A stretch of DNA of 64,000 bases, from contig CP043547.1 of assembly GCA_009664345.1 (NCBI GenBank), forward strand, positions 6,104,709-6,168,708, given 5' to 3'. This document shows positions 36,724 through 45,572 of this stretch, piece after piece. The stretch is from Planctomycetales bacterium 10988 (GTDB taxonomy: Bacteria; Planctomycetota; Planctomycetia; Pirellulales; Pb10988). How positions within the stretch are numbered: the stretch's first letter is position 1; each line of letters begins with the position of its first letter. The notes under the pieces were generated by a model that did not search any database, was not told the DNA's origin, and was given only the letters and a program-made list of their open reading frames with translations. The translations under genes and the position numbers were made by a program.

Positions 36724-37515
36724 ATGTCGAAAGTATTAGAAGGTTTAAATGCCGTAGTTAGTGGTTCGAGTCGAGGGATCGGAAGGGCAATCGCTATTGC
36801 TTTGGCCGAAGCTGGGGCGAACGTGGCCATTAACTATAACGGTTCCAAACAAGCCGCGGAGGAAGTTGCTTCCATCTGTCAGAAAGAAGGGGTCAAAGCG
36901 GAAGTTTTTCAAGCCAACATGGGCGACCGAGAACAAGTTGAATCGATGATCGAATCGGTCACGAAAGAGTTTGGTTCTATACAACTCGGAGTTTCCAATG
37001 CCGCGTTCAGTGATCGTGAAGTTTTTTATGAAGCGAATATGGAAGGGTTTGAAAAGACGATTCAAATCAGTATGTGGGGTGCGTATTATTTCCTGCGTTC
37101 CGTGACCAATCAAATGATTTCGCAGAAAAAAGGCGGGTCGATCGTGATGGTCAGCTCCCCGCATGCGTATCGACCTTTCCCAGGTGCGATGGCCTATAAT
37201 ATGTCAAAAGCGGCCATTGATCAGATGGCCCGCACCGCAGCGACCGAGCTAATTCCACATCGTATTCGTGTCAATATTTTATACCCTGGTTGGACCGATA
37301 CACCTGGCGAACGCAAATTTTTCTCGGAAGAAAAGCTCGCCAATAAAGCAAAAGAATTGCCGTGGGGACGCTTGGGAACCCCGGAGGAAGTGGCTCGTGG
37401 GGTTGTTTTTTTCTGCGATCCCAAAAGTGATTATATTAATGGAAGTTCCTTACTGATCGATGGAGGAATGCAACTCCCGGTGGAAGAGATGCATCGACTT
37501 GAAACCCCTGAATAA
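36724..37515 (+). CDS. Short-chain dehydrogenase/reductase
   Basis: 263 residues. NAD(P)-binding SGSSRGIGRA (residues 13-22; glycines 14, 18, 20), the NAG position reads SNAAF (91-95), and the catalytic set is Ser144, Tyr158 and Lys162 (AYNMSKAA). The C-terminus has the usual IDGGMQLP. It resembles glucose/3-oxoacyl-type classical SDRs; in this operon a sugar substrate is more likely. Middle gene of the DUF4432-SDR-PQQ operon, 43 bases before the next start. Confidence 0.93.
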   Translation: MSKVLEGLNAVVSGSSRGIGRAIAIALAEAGANVAINYNGSKQAAEEVASICQKEGVKAEVFQANMGDREQVESMIESVTKEFGSIQLGVSNAAFSDREVFYEANMEGFEKTIQISMWGAYYFLRSVTNQMISQKKGGSIVMVSSPHAYRPFPGAMAYNMSKAAIDQMARTAATELIPHRIRVNILYPGWTDTPGERKFFSEEKLANKAKELPWGRLGTPEEVARGVVFFCDPKSDYINGSSLLIDGGMQLPVEEMHRLETPE

Positions 37516-37558
37516 TTTGTTTAAATCTTTCTTGTTTCTATTGAAGTAGAGGATTGCA

Positions 37559-38896
37559 ATGATGCGAAGCCAGCCTTCTTTTTGTTTGTTTTTCTGTTGC
37601 GCGATGCTATTTACTTTTCAGTCCTCACTCAAGGCGGAATGGCCAGAGTTTCGCGGTCCTTCTGGGCAAGGTCTTGTGAAAGGAGCAAAGCTGCCGATTC
37701 ATTTTGATGAAGAAAATAGCAGTGCTTGGAAGCAACCGATTCCGGGAAAAGGTTGGTCTTCGCCGGTGATTTTAGACAATACCATTTGGCTAACAACCGC
37801 TGTTGAGTCGATTCTTTCAGAAGAAGAGAAAGAACAAAAATTAAAGGAAGCTGGCTTACCTGCAAAACGTTTTGATTCTCTTCAAGCGGCTGCTGAGGTT
37901 TCACTCTTTGCTCTAAGTATCAACTTTAAAACAGGAAAGATTGAAAAAGAAATTCCACTCTTTTCTATCTTGGAACCTGAACAAATTCATTCACTGAATA
38001 GTTTTTCTTCACCGACTCCGATTTTAGAAGAAAATCGTATTTATTGTCACTTCGGCACCAATGGCACGGCTTGTATTGATACGGATACCGGTGAAGTGCT
38101 GTGGCGTCGTGAAATACATATTTTACACAGCGTCGGTGCCGGTAGTTCTCCCGTTCTTTATAAGGATTTACTTATCCTTGTTTGTGACGGACTTGATCAG
38201 CAGTTTGTAACGGCCTTGAATAAAAACACCGGGGAAACCGTTTGGCGGACGGATCGTCCGCCTTTGCGAACCTCGGAACCAGAATGTATGAAGTCTTACT
38301 GCACCCCGTTGATTATTAAGTTTCAAGGGAAAGATCAAATGATCATTCCTGGGGCGCAATGGTTCGTTTCTTATGACCCTCAAACCGGTAAAGAAATTTG
38401 GCGAGTAGATCATGGTAGAGGCTGGTCCATTGTCCCGCGACCTGTTTATGAAGATGGAATTGTTTATGCAACGACCGGGTATCCGTCGGCGGTTTTATGG
38501 GCGATTCGTGTGGATGGAAAAGGGGATGTGACAGAAACGCATACCGCCTGGAAGGAACCCCGTCAGATTCCTTTTAAACCTTCGCCGGTTTTAACGGATG
38601 GTAAACTGTTTATGGTGAGCGATTTGGGAATCGCTAGCTGTTATGAAGCGAAGACAGGGAAAAAAGTATGGATGAAACGCTTGGGTGGAAATTATTCCGC
38701 TTCCCCTATTTCAAACGGTGAGCATCTTTATTTTTCTAGCCAAGAAGGAAAGATTACGGTGATCAAAGCTTCTGATGAATATGAAGTTGTGTCAGAAAGC
38801 GAGCTTGATGGACAAATTATGGCATCGCCTGTTGTAGAAGGGGAAAGCATTCTCCTTCGCACGGATCAAGCACTCTATCGATTTGACTATCAATAA
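37559..38896 (+). CDS. PQQ-binding-like beta-propeller repeat protein, secreted
   Basis: 445 residues. A Cys-rich hydrophobic signal peptide ends near LKAEWPEFRG; there is no clear lipobox, so it is probably periplasmic. Blade repeats are visible as CIDTDTGEVLWRRE, LNKNTGETVWRTD, YDPQTGKEIWRVD and YEAKTGKKVWMKR, each close to the quinoprotein propeller consensus. It is a paralogue of the lipoprotein at 1871-3172, with the same order of segments (SPVL, ETHxxWK, IKASDEYE). Last gene of its operon and convergent with sppA. Start could also be the ATG at 37562; AGAGGA suits both. Confidence 0.9.
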   Translation: MMRSQPSFCLFFCCAMLFTFQSSLKAEWPEFRGPSGQGLVKGAKLPIHFDEENSSAWKQPIPGKGWSSPVILDNTIWLTTAVESILSEEEKEQKLKEAGLPAKRFDSLQAAAEVSLFALSINFKTGKIEKEIPLFSILEPEQIHSLNSFSSPTPILEENRIYCHFGTNGTACIDTDTGEVLWRREIHILHSVGAGSSPVLYKDLLILVCDGLDQQFVTALNKNTGETVWRTDRPPLRTSEPECMKSYCTPLIIKFQGKDQMIIPGAQWFVSYDPQTGKEIWRVDHGRGWSIVPRPVYEDGIVYATTGYPSAVLWAIRVDGKGDVTETHTAWKEPRQIPFKPSPVLTDGKLFMVSDLGIASCYEAKTGKKVWMKRLGGNYSASPISNGEHLYFSSQEGKITVIKASDEYEVVSESELDGQIMASPVVEGESILLRTDQALYRFDYQ

Positions 38897-38916
38897 TTAA
38901 AGTACATAGGCCAACA

Positions 38917-38955
38917 AAAAAAGCGATGAACAAAGAACGTCGTTCATCGCTTTTT
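38917..38955. terminator. Bidirectional rho-independent terminator
   Basis: Stem AAAAAGCGATGAAC / GTTCATCGCTTTTT (38918-38931 with 38942-38955), fourteen bases perfectly paired, between the convergent PQQ-like and sppA genes. Confidence 0.92.
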
Positions 38956-38979
38956 ATCTTTATTGAAGAGAAGGTGGAG

Positions 38980-40095
38980 TTACTTTTGGAATAAAGAGTG
39001 TAAGGTTGTTTTGGGGGAAGGGAGGCCTGGCATCCAAGCATATAGATAATATGCTTTTGGGTTATTGAGTTCACTGAGAACATCCGCGATGTGAAGGTTT
39101 TTTTCTACTTTTGCTTGTGCCGAAAAAAGGGAAAAGAAATCCACGGGGGCCTCGTATTCCACAAGATAAGCATCTTCCCGATCGATCTTTGCTAAACTTA
39201 AGGCATGATCAATCGCATCATCCAAGTAACCGATTTTGTCTACAAGTTGATGTTCTAATGCTTGATCAGCGGTAAACACTTGACCGGTAGCAACTTCATC
39301 CAGGTCTTCTTCTTTCAGCATGGGACGACCGAAGAGAACAATTTCTTTAAAGCGTTTAAAAGAGTCATTAACCAGACTTTGTAAAACCTCTTCCTCTTTA
39401 GGGGTTAACTTTGTTAACACTCCACCCATTCCTTTTAAAGGATGGCTTTTAATTGAATCCTCTTCAATTCCCCACTCTTCGGCAAAGCCAGCTAAATTGT
39501 AGTGTGGAATGATTACCCCGATCGAACCTGTCCAAGTTGTCGGTTCAGCAAAAATGATCCCTTCGTTGCCAAGTGTTTTTTGTTCTCCACTGGCCATGGC
39601 AATGTAGTAGCCACCACTAGCGGCGATCGTGCCCATACTGACAACCATGGGGATTTCTTTTTCTTTTTGTAATTCAATCAGCTTGTGATAAAGATAATCG
39701 GAGCCGCTGACCATTCCGCCGGGGGAGTTCACCCGAAGGACCATCGCTTTGATATCTTCATCTTCTTTGATTTGTTCAATTTGTTTGGCAAGATAGCTAT
39801 CTTCCCCTTCCATAATTACTTCCTCCAAACGGAGGATCGCAACTTTTTCCCCTCCATAGTTTGGATTGAGTTCATTATAGGGAACTTCCTCGACCAGGGA
39901 TTCTCCCGTTGGTGCCAAGGAAAGTGTGATCAAGAAAATAAACAATAGAAGCAGATTGAATAATACAGAGAAAATTAAACCTAACAGTAGAAGACTCGAC
40001 CAGGCGGAGCCTCCTGAAGCTGCTCGGGGAGCACTTGGTGCCGTTGCTTGTGGTGCCGGTTGGCTTTCCGTTTCGTAGTTCTCATTCGTATCCAT
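38980..40095 (-). CDS. sppA: Signal peptide peptidase SppA, short (S49) type
   Basis: 371 residues. A Pro/Ala/Ser-rich cytoplasmic start is followed by one strong membrane helix (about 33-62), then the S49 protease domain. The nucleophile Ser lies in TIAASGGYYIAMASG and the general-base Lys should be in the DSIKSHPLKGMGG segment. VNSPGG (about 121-126) is the family's ClpP-like strand. It degrades signal peptides left in the membrane. Length matches the short bacterial form rather than the 600-residue E. coli duplicate. It is convergent with the PQQ-like gene and preceded by a 600-base gene-free region. Confidence 0.94.
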   Translation of the reverse strand: MDTNENYETESQPAPQATAPSAPRAASGGSAWSSLLLLGLIFSVLFNLLLLFIFLITLSLAPTGESLVEEVPYNELNPNYGGEKVAILRLEEVIMEGEDSYLAKQIEQIKEDEDIKAMVLRVNSPGGMVSGSDYLYHKLIELQKEKEIPMVVSMGTIAASGGYYIAMASGEQKTLGNEGIIFAEPTTWTGSIGVIIPHYNLAGFAEEWGIEEDSIKSHPLKGMGGVLTKLTPKEEEVLQSLVNDSFKRFKEIVLFGRPMLKEEDLDEVATGQVFTADQALEHQLVDKIGYLDDAIDHALSLAKIDREDAYLVEYEAPVDFFSLFSAQAKVEKNLHIADVLSELNNPKAYYLYAWMPGLPSPKTTLHSLFQK

Positions 40096-40186
40096 AGAAT
40101 TTCCTTTTCATTTGACGTTTACAAAATCCTTGCTCGGTTGAGAAGGATGGATGTTAACTATTTAATTCGATTCAAAAAAAAGCATT

Positions 40187-40215
40187 TTGACCTCTTCCAC
40201 AAATCATGATATATT
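40187..40215 (+). promoter_or_regulatory. Sigma70-type promoter in the AT-rich gap
   Basis: TTGACC (40187-40192), 17-base spacer, TATATT (40210-40215), reading toward the DtxR-like gene about 500 bases away. Optimal spacing and near-consensus hexamers. Confidence 0.55.
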
Positions 40216-40511
40216 CGGTCTGTCAATTGAAGGATACACTAGATTTTCACCGTTTACTAAGCCATCCCATGATTGTGTCAGCGCTCAACTTGCTTTGAAT
40301 TTCTTAACTTCTTCCAGATCGATTATTTTACTCAGATAAAATCCTCAAACAGCAATCCTTAGGGGTTAAATAATCTTTACTATTTCGATTGACTTGCTGA
40401 AGTTGCCTCTCCTTGTTCGCTTATTCTACTGTTCTTGTTCAATTGAATCTATTGAGTCGTGAATTTAACTTCCTGTGAAAAAGGGCTTTTTTTCCTTTTG
40501 ATGGTTTCAAT

Positions 40512-40537
40512 TTAATACTACATGTTAATACTACATG
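40512..40537. repeat. Exact tandem duplication of a 13-base unit
   Basis: TTAATACTACATG occurs twice with no spacer (40512-40524 and 40525-40537). Either a recent slippage duplication or a pair of protein-binding half-sites. Confidence 0.8.
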
Positions 40538-40709
40538 GCTTGATGCCAGAAAAAATGAAGAAACTTACTAGGTTTAGTTCAATTCACACTTGCTCGATTA
40601 CGCTTGATTTGAGATGATTCAAGATAATCTTGTGATTGAAATTGTGATAGATTGAGTGTGTAAGCTAGGGAATAATTTGGATCACATCGCCTCTTTCCAG
40701 GAGGCGAGA

Positions 40710-40775
40710 ATGGAAAACTTGGCACCATTGGGTCCAGAAAGTGGGAGATTTGACAGTGGTTTCGCTGACGGTTGA
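40710..40775 (+). CDS. Possible 21-residue leader peptide frame overlapping the DtxR-like start
   Basis: An ATG at 40710 is preceded by a perfect AGGAGG (40699-40704) with a five-base spacer, the best ribosome site in the area. The frame encodes MENLAPLGPESGRFDSGFAD then G and a TGA at 40773-40775, ending 20 bases inside the DtxR-like coding region, which lies in a different frame. It may be a translated leader that couples or limits regulator synthesis. A sequencing or real frameshift joining the two is the alternative. Confidence 0.45.
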   Translation: MENLAPLGPESGRFDSGFADG

Positions 40776-41433
40776 GAATTATGTGAAAGCTATTTATACC
40801 ATCTCTTTAAATCAAGAGGGGCGGCCTGCAAGCACAGGACAGATTGCTAGTTGTCTTGAAGTTGCTCCAGGCACGGTGACGAGCATGCTTAAGGCATTAA
40901 GTGAAAGTGGGCTGGCTCAATATACTCCTTATGAAGGAGTTCGGCTTACACAAGAAGGGAAAGCCCTGGCTTTAAATGTGTTACGGCGGCATCGTTTGAT
41001 TGAGGTCTTTCTTGTTCAAACCTTGGGGATGTCGTGGACGGAAGTTCATGAAGAGGCTGAGCGTTTGGAACATGCCGTCAGCGACAAGCTCGTAGAACGG
41101 GTTGATGCCTTCTTGGGATATCCTTCCTTTGATCCTCATGGTGATCCTATTCCAACGGCGGATGGCTCTGTCTCCGCGCAAATCGGAGTTCCTCTCTCGG
41201 AATGCCAAGTCGAAGGTGAATTCAAACTGATTCGCGTTCTTGATCAGTCCCCGCAATTTTTAAAGGAACTCACCGAGAAAAATCTTTTAATTGGTCGAGA
41301 AGGAATTTTGATTTCCCCGAATCCGGAAGTGGATCATCTCGTTTTGAAGATCAATGGCGAACAAGTTCAAATCCCTAAGGAACTGGCCCATCTGATGGTG
41401 GTCAAATTTCGTTCCAGCACTTATTCTGCTTGA
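40756..41433 (+). CDS. DtxR/MntR-family metal-dependent transcriptional regulator
   Basis: About 225 residues. The N-terminal winged helix LTVENYVKAIYTISL, with TGQIASCLEVAPGTVTSMLKAL as the recognition helix region, is followed by the dimer/metal domain (RHRLIEVFLVQTLGMSW, EEAERLEHAVSDKLVERVD, FDPHGDPIPTADG), matching iron/manganese repressors; a C-terminal SH3-like FeoA domain covers about 150-225. GTG codons at 40741 and 40756 are both in frame; GGGAG suits the latter. No metal transporter gene is adjacent, so its regulon lies elsewhere. The end is two bases from the convergent DinB-like gene. Confidence 0.9.
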   Translation: MVSLTVENYVKAIYTISLNQEGRPASTGQIASCLEVAPGTVTSMLKALSESGLAQYTPYEGVRLTQEGKALALNVLRRHRLIEVFLVQTLGMSWTEVHEEAERLEHAVSDKLVERVDAFLGYPSFDPHGDPIPTADGSVSAQIGVPLSECQVEGEFKLIRVLDQSPQFLKELTEKNLLIGREGILISPNPEVDHLVLKINGEQVQIPKELAHLMVVKFRSSTYSA

Positions 41434-41434
41434 G

Positions 41435-41956
41435 CTATTTTGAATCCGGCATCGAGACGGAAGAGCGGCCATCTCGTATCGGGGGATGACCCAACGCGCG
41501 ACGCGTGACCGTGAGTTGACCGGAGTGCATCCCTTCATGCCAGATCGCTGTCTGGAAAACGGATTCGTAATTCTTCAAAAATTCCGGCGTTCCCGGCGGG
41601 GTTTCCTTTTTCAAATCTTCTTCCGTCAACGACGACAGAACGTCAAGCAACACCTCCCGACGCTCTTTCATCCGACTCCGGACTTCGTCAATCGGAGGGT
41701 ACGCGGACAAATCCGCCACCGGTTGAGACCCCATTCCAAACATTTCCGTTGCTTGAAAAGTATCTTCTTTCTTCTCTGGCTCGATCAAGGAGATGAAAAA
41801 ATCATCCGTATGAGCCAAGTGTCCAATGAACCAAAGGGCATGATTGGCCTCGGGGTGAACCTGATAGATCCAATCTTCCTCTTTCTGGAAGACTTCGAGG
41901 AGTTTTTCGGTGAACTCCCGGGTTTGGATGAGGTGTTGGAGGTATTGTTCTTTCAT
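41435..41956 (-). CDS. DinB-like metal-binding four-helix protein
   Basis: 173 residues. The histidines HALWFIGHLAHTDDF and the C-terminal AIWHEGMHSGQLTVTRR match the three-His metal site of the DinB/YfiT-like superfamily. Members act as thiol-dependent transferases or hydrolases and are not related to the DNA polymerase also called DinB. The reaction here cannot be predicted. It is convergent with the DtxR-like gene with almost no gap. Confidence 0.88.
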   Translation of the reverse strand: MKEQYLQHLIQTREFTEKLLEVFQKEEDWIYQVHPEANHALWFIGHLAHTDDFFISLIEPEKKEDTFQATEMFGMGSQPVADLSAYPPIDEVRSRMKERREVLLDVLSSLTEEDLKKETPPGTPEFLKNYESVFQTAIWHEGMHSGQLTVTRRALGHPPIRDGRSSVSMPDSK

Positions 41957-42320
41957 GAGAGTATCTATTTTCTGCTTGAATGGGCGAACTGGAAGGACAT
42001 CCGTTTCAGAATACTTCTGTTGATTAAAAGGCCCCGTCGAGAAGGGATGCTGACGGAGAGCCTGAAAAGTCTGGCCTTTGCATCGCTTGTATGGGTCTTA
42101 CGGACTTTAGAGACTAGTAAAACAGGGAGAGTTGCCGGGTTCCCCCTCCTCAATTCTCCTCTCTCATCCTATGATGAGAGTTCTAAGAAGCCAAGTGTGT
42201 ACGGAAAAGGCTGAGGAATGTGTCGAGGAGACCTTTCAAACTTCGGCTTGTTTCTTTCTGCTTGGTCGAGCGATGACGTTTTTCTCAGATGAGCGGCCTT
42301 ACTTGGAAGTCGAGGAACGA
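41957..42320. other. Divergent region upstream of glgX
   Basis: 364 bases. A perfect hairpin lies at 42161-42180 (listed separately). An open frame continuous with glgX extends back to 42132 through a TTG, but its sequence does not look conserved and lacks a ribosome site. Confidence 0.45.
42161..42180. repeat. Perfect eight-base hairpin before glgX
   Basis: CTCTCATC (42161-42168), loop CTAT, GATGAGAG (42173-42180). Located about 140 bases before the preferred glgX start; could be an operator or leader hairpin. No T run follows on the plus strand. Confidence 0.6.
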
Positions 42321-44459
42321 ATGGAGAACGAGTCAACGGTTAGCAGCCCTACAGTTTTGCCGGAAACGACTGCTTCCCCCACGATGCTCCCGACCGCACA
42401 AATGCCTTTTGGGGCTTTTTTGCAAGATGGAGGAGTTCTTTTCGTCGTCTATAGTCATTCAGCGACGGGCATGCGTGTGCTGCTGTACGACCATATCGAC
42501 GCGCGAGACCCTAGCCGCGTCATCTCGATGAATCCTAAACACGACCGCTTCGGCGATGTGTGGAGTGTCTTCGTTCCCCATTTGAAGGCAGGGCAGCTTT
42601 ATCATTTCCAGGCAGATGGCCCCTTCGATCCACATCGGGGACACCGCTTTGATGGAAAGGCCCGCTTGATCGATCCTTGGTCGCATGCCTTGGCTGGCGA
42701 TTATCAAACGGGTTCGGATAAGATTGTTCGTCCTCCACGGAGTGTGGTGATTGATGAAACCTTTGATTGGCAAGGGGACCGCCGGCTAGGTCGCCCAATG
42801 TCCGAGACGATCATCTATGAAATGCACGTTCGAGGCTTTACCCAACACCGCTCGAGTGGGGTAGAACATCCTGGCACGTATCTCGGCGTGATTGAAAAGA
42901 TTCCCTATTTGCAATCGCTGGGGGTGACCGCAGTCGAACTGCTGCCGGTGCATGAGTTTCCCATTTTAGGGACTGATGGCCGGAAGCTTTCGCGTTCGAA
43001 TTATTGGGGCTATGATCCGATGGCCTATTTTTCGCCCCATCGAGGATATGCCTGTAGCCCGGAACCGGGTGCCCAGGTCCGCGAATTTAAAGAGATGGTT
43101 CGCGCCCTACATGCCGCGGGAATCGAAGTCATTTTGGATGTTGTCTTCAATCACACTTGTGAAGGGAATGAACACGGCCCGACGATTAGTTTTAAAGGTT
43201 TAGAAAACCGAGCTTATTACATTTTAACCGATGATCGCCAGGGCTATAAAAATTATTCCGGTTGTGGAAATACCTTCAATTCCAATCACCCGGTGGTGCG
43301 GGAGTTGATTTTACATTGCCTGCGTCATTGGGTGTTGAATTATCATATTGATGGTTTCCGGTTTGACTTGGCATCCATTCTTTGTCGTGGACGCCATGGC
43401 GAAATGTTGCCGCATCCACCGATTGTCGAACGCATCAGTGAAGATCCTGTCTTGGCGGATACGAAGCTGATCGCGGAAGCTTGGGATGCTGCCGGGGCTT
43501 TCCAAGTCGGCTCGTTCCCCGGAGCACGGTGGTCGGAATGGAATGGGCGATATCGTGATGATCTCCGTCGTTATTGGCGAGGCGATCCGCATTTGGTTGG
43601 AGCCTGTGCCACGCGGCTGACGGGATCGAGCGATCTCTATCAACATAGCGGCCGCCATCCTTATCACAGTGTGAACTTCATCACCTCGCATGATGGTTTT
43701 ACGCTCAACGACTTGGTCAGTTACAATCAAAAACATAATGATGCCAACGGTGAAGGAAACCGCGACGGCGACAACAATAACAATAGCTTCAACTTTGGCG
43801 TCGAAGGCCCGACGAAAAATCGCGGCATCAATAAACTTCGCACACGTCAATTGAAGAATATGTTGTCTTCCTTGTTGTTAAGCATGGGCGTTCCCATGCT
43901 GGTTGCCGGCGATGAGCTACAACGAACGCAACGTGGAAATAATAATGCTTATTGCCAAGACAATGCCATTTCTTGGTTCAATTGGCGGTATGTTCGGAAA
44001 CATCCGGGGCTCGTTCGCTTTGTCAGAAATCTAATTCGTTTCCGTCGTCAGCAACCGTCGATTCGCCTTTCGCGTTTCTTGACAGGGCATCCTCAAGCCG
44101 ATGGCGAATGGGCCGATGTGAGTTGGTATTCTCCGAATGGAAATCCGATGCACTGGGAAGGCAGCGATTCGAGTTTGATTTGTGTTCGCCCTGGTTTGAT
44201 CGATCAACGGCATGGAACTCGCGATTTGGATTTACTATTAGTTTTGCATCCCGGCTCGCATCAACGTCATTTTCAGATTCCCCAATTTGCCTTGGGGCGG
44301 CGTTGGTATTTATTTGTAGATACGGCCGCGGAATCCCCAGAGGATATTTATCCCGATTTGGATGGACCGGAACTCCCGTTGGATGGCCGCTTGGTCCTGC
44401 CGCAACGTTGTCTCCGTTGTTATATTTCAAGACAAGAATCAACGAAAAAGAAAGTTTGA
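42321..44459 (+). CDS. glgX: Glycogen debranching enzyme / isoamylase family
   Basis: 712 residues from the ATG at 42321, which has GAGG five bases upstream; the frame is open to a TTG at 42132 but without support. An N-terminal CBM48-type domain (MPFGAFLQDGGVLFVVYSHSATG onward in shorter segments) is followed by the GH13 barrel: DVVFNHTCEGNE, nucleophile region DGFRFDLASIL, acid/base IAEAWDAAG and the third acid in FITSHDGFTLNDLV. It hydrolyses alpha-1,6 branches of glycogen. It stands apart from other glg genes. argC follows 57 bases later on the same strand. Confidence 0.95.
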   Translation: MENESTVSSPTVLPETTASPTMLPTAQMPFGAFLQDGGVLFVVYSHSATGMRVLLYDHIDARDPSRVISMNPKHDRFGDVWSVFVPHLKAGQLYHFQADGPFDPHRGHRFDGKARLIDPWSHALAGDYQTGSDKIVRPPRSVVIDETFDWQGDRRLGRPMSETIIYEMHVRGFTQHRSSGVEHPGTYLGVIEKIPYLQSLGVTAVELLPVHEFPILGTDGRKLSRSNYWGYDPMAYFSPHRGYACSPEPGAQVREFKEMVRALHAAGIEVILDVVFNHTCEGNEHGPTISFKGLENRAYYILTDDRQGYKNYSGCGNTFNSNHPVVRELILHCLRHWVLNYHIDGFRFDLASILCRGRHGEMLPHPPIVERISEDPVLADTKLIAEAWDAAGAFQVGSFPGARWSEWNGRYRDDLRRYWRGDPHLVGACATRLTGSSDLYQHSGRHPYHSVNFITSHDGFTLNDLVSYNQKHNDANGEGNRDGDNNNNSFNFGVEGPTKNRGINKLRTRQLKNMLSSLLLSMGVPMLVAGDELQRTQRGNNNAYCQDNAISWFNWRYVRKHPGLVRFVRNLIRFRRQQPSIRLSRFLTGHPQADGEWADVSWYSPNGNPMHWEGSDSSLICVRPGLIDQRHGTRDLDLLLVLHPGSHQRHFQIPQFALGRRWYLFVDTAAESPEDIYPDLDGPELPLDGRLVLPQRCLRCYISRQESTKKKV

Positions 44460-44516
44460 GAGCACTGCTTTATCAAACATTACAACAAGTAGCACCATAG
44501 ACAAACGGTTGAAGTG

Positions 44517-45533
44517 ATGGAGAAAGTAAAGGTCGCCGTTCTCGGAGCAACGGGTTATAGCGCGCTTGAGTTGTTGAAACTTCTCTTGAGACATCCTCAT
44601 GTTGAAATTACAACACTGACCAGCCGACAAGAAGAACGCCCCCATATCGCGGAGATTCACCCTTCGTTAACGGGTCGTCTCGATTTACAATGCGAACCTT
44701 TGGAGCCGGTGCAACTCGTAGACCGTGCGGAGGTTGTCTTCGGTTGTTTGCCGCATGGAGTTACTTCGCAAGTCGTCCCGGAACTGCTCGACCGAGGCGT
44801 TAAATTTATTGACTTTAGTGCCGATTATCGCTTGCATGATCCGGAAGTTTTCGCGACTTGGTATGGCCAAAAACATGGCGATCCTGACCGATTGAAGGAA
44901 GCGGTTTATGGGTTGCCGGAGCTTTTCCGTTCCGCCATTCCTTCCGCCCGGCTGATTGCCAATCCTGGCTGTTATCCCACCACGGCGACTCTTCCTTTGG
45001 CTCCTTTAGTAAAAGCGAAACTCATTGAGCCTGGCACGATCATTGTCGACGCAAAAAGTGGAGTCTCTGGAGCAGGGCGGGCCTTAAAGTTAAATACGCT
45101 TTTCTGTGAAGCGAACGAAGGGCTTTCCGCTTATAATATTGGCAAGCACCGCCATACTCCGGAGATGGAACAAATCCTGCTAGACGCTGGCGAACAACAG
45201 ATGGAGATTATCTTCACGCCCCACCTGATTCCCATGGATCGTGGCATCTTGGCGACCTCTTACAGCACTCCGGCGAGTGGCGTGACCGAACAAGATTTGT
45301 TGCAATGTTTAAAAGACTTCTATCAAGATGAACCTTTTATGGAGGTTGTGGATCATCTCCCGAGTACGAAAGAAGTTGCCCACACGAATCGTTGTCACAT
45401 GACGACTCGCCTCGTTCGTGGAAAAGTTTTAACAATCAGTGTGCTTGATAATTTAATTAAAGGGGCTGCCGGAGCCGCGGTGCAAAACTTCAATTTGTTG
45501 TGTAATTTTGAAGAGACTACGGCCCTTTTTTAA
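44517..45533 (+). CDS. argC: N-acetyl-gamma-glutamyl-phosphate reductase
   Basis: 338 residues; the catalytic Cys152 lies in LIANPGCYPTTA, and the N-terminal NADP motif is VAVLGATGYSALELL. The C-terminal HRHTPEMEQ and PHLIPMDRGI segments are also typical. It is the third step of arginine synthesis. A GTG three bases earlier is possible, but the ATG at 44517 aligns with the family start. Only 27 bases separate its end from argJ, so argC-argJ form an operon. Confidence 0.96.
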   Translation: MEKVKVAVLGATGYSALELLKLLLRHPHVEITTLTSRQEERPHIAEIHPSLTGRLDLQCEPLEPVQLVDRAEVVFGCLPHGVTSQVVPELLDRGVKFIDFSADYRLHDPEVFATWYGQKHGDPDRLKEAVYGLPELFRSAIPSARLIANPGCYPTTATLPLAPLVKAKLIEPGTIIVDAKSGVSGAGRALKLNTLFCEANEGLSAYNIGKHRHTPEMEQILLDAGEQQMEIIFTPHLIPMDRGILATSYSTPASGVTEQDLLQCLKDFYQDEPFMEVVDHLPSTKEVAHTNRCHMTTRLVRGKVLTISVLDNLIKGAAGAAVQNFNLLCNFEETTALF

Positions 45534-45572
45534 ATAAATGGCAACAACAATTTCGAATCAATGGAAAGTTCG

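Larger units (their letters stand above)
40096..40709. other. Long AT-rich gene-free region upstream of the DtxR-like gene
   Basis: 614 bases between divergent genes. It holds a strong rightward promoter (40187-40215), an exact 13-base tandem duplication (40512-40537) and no supported gene. The promoter would give a leader of about 490 bases before the DtxR-like start or a separate small RNA. Confidence 0.5.
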
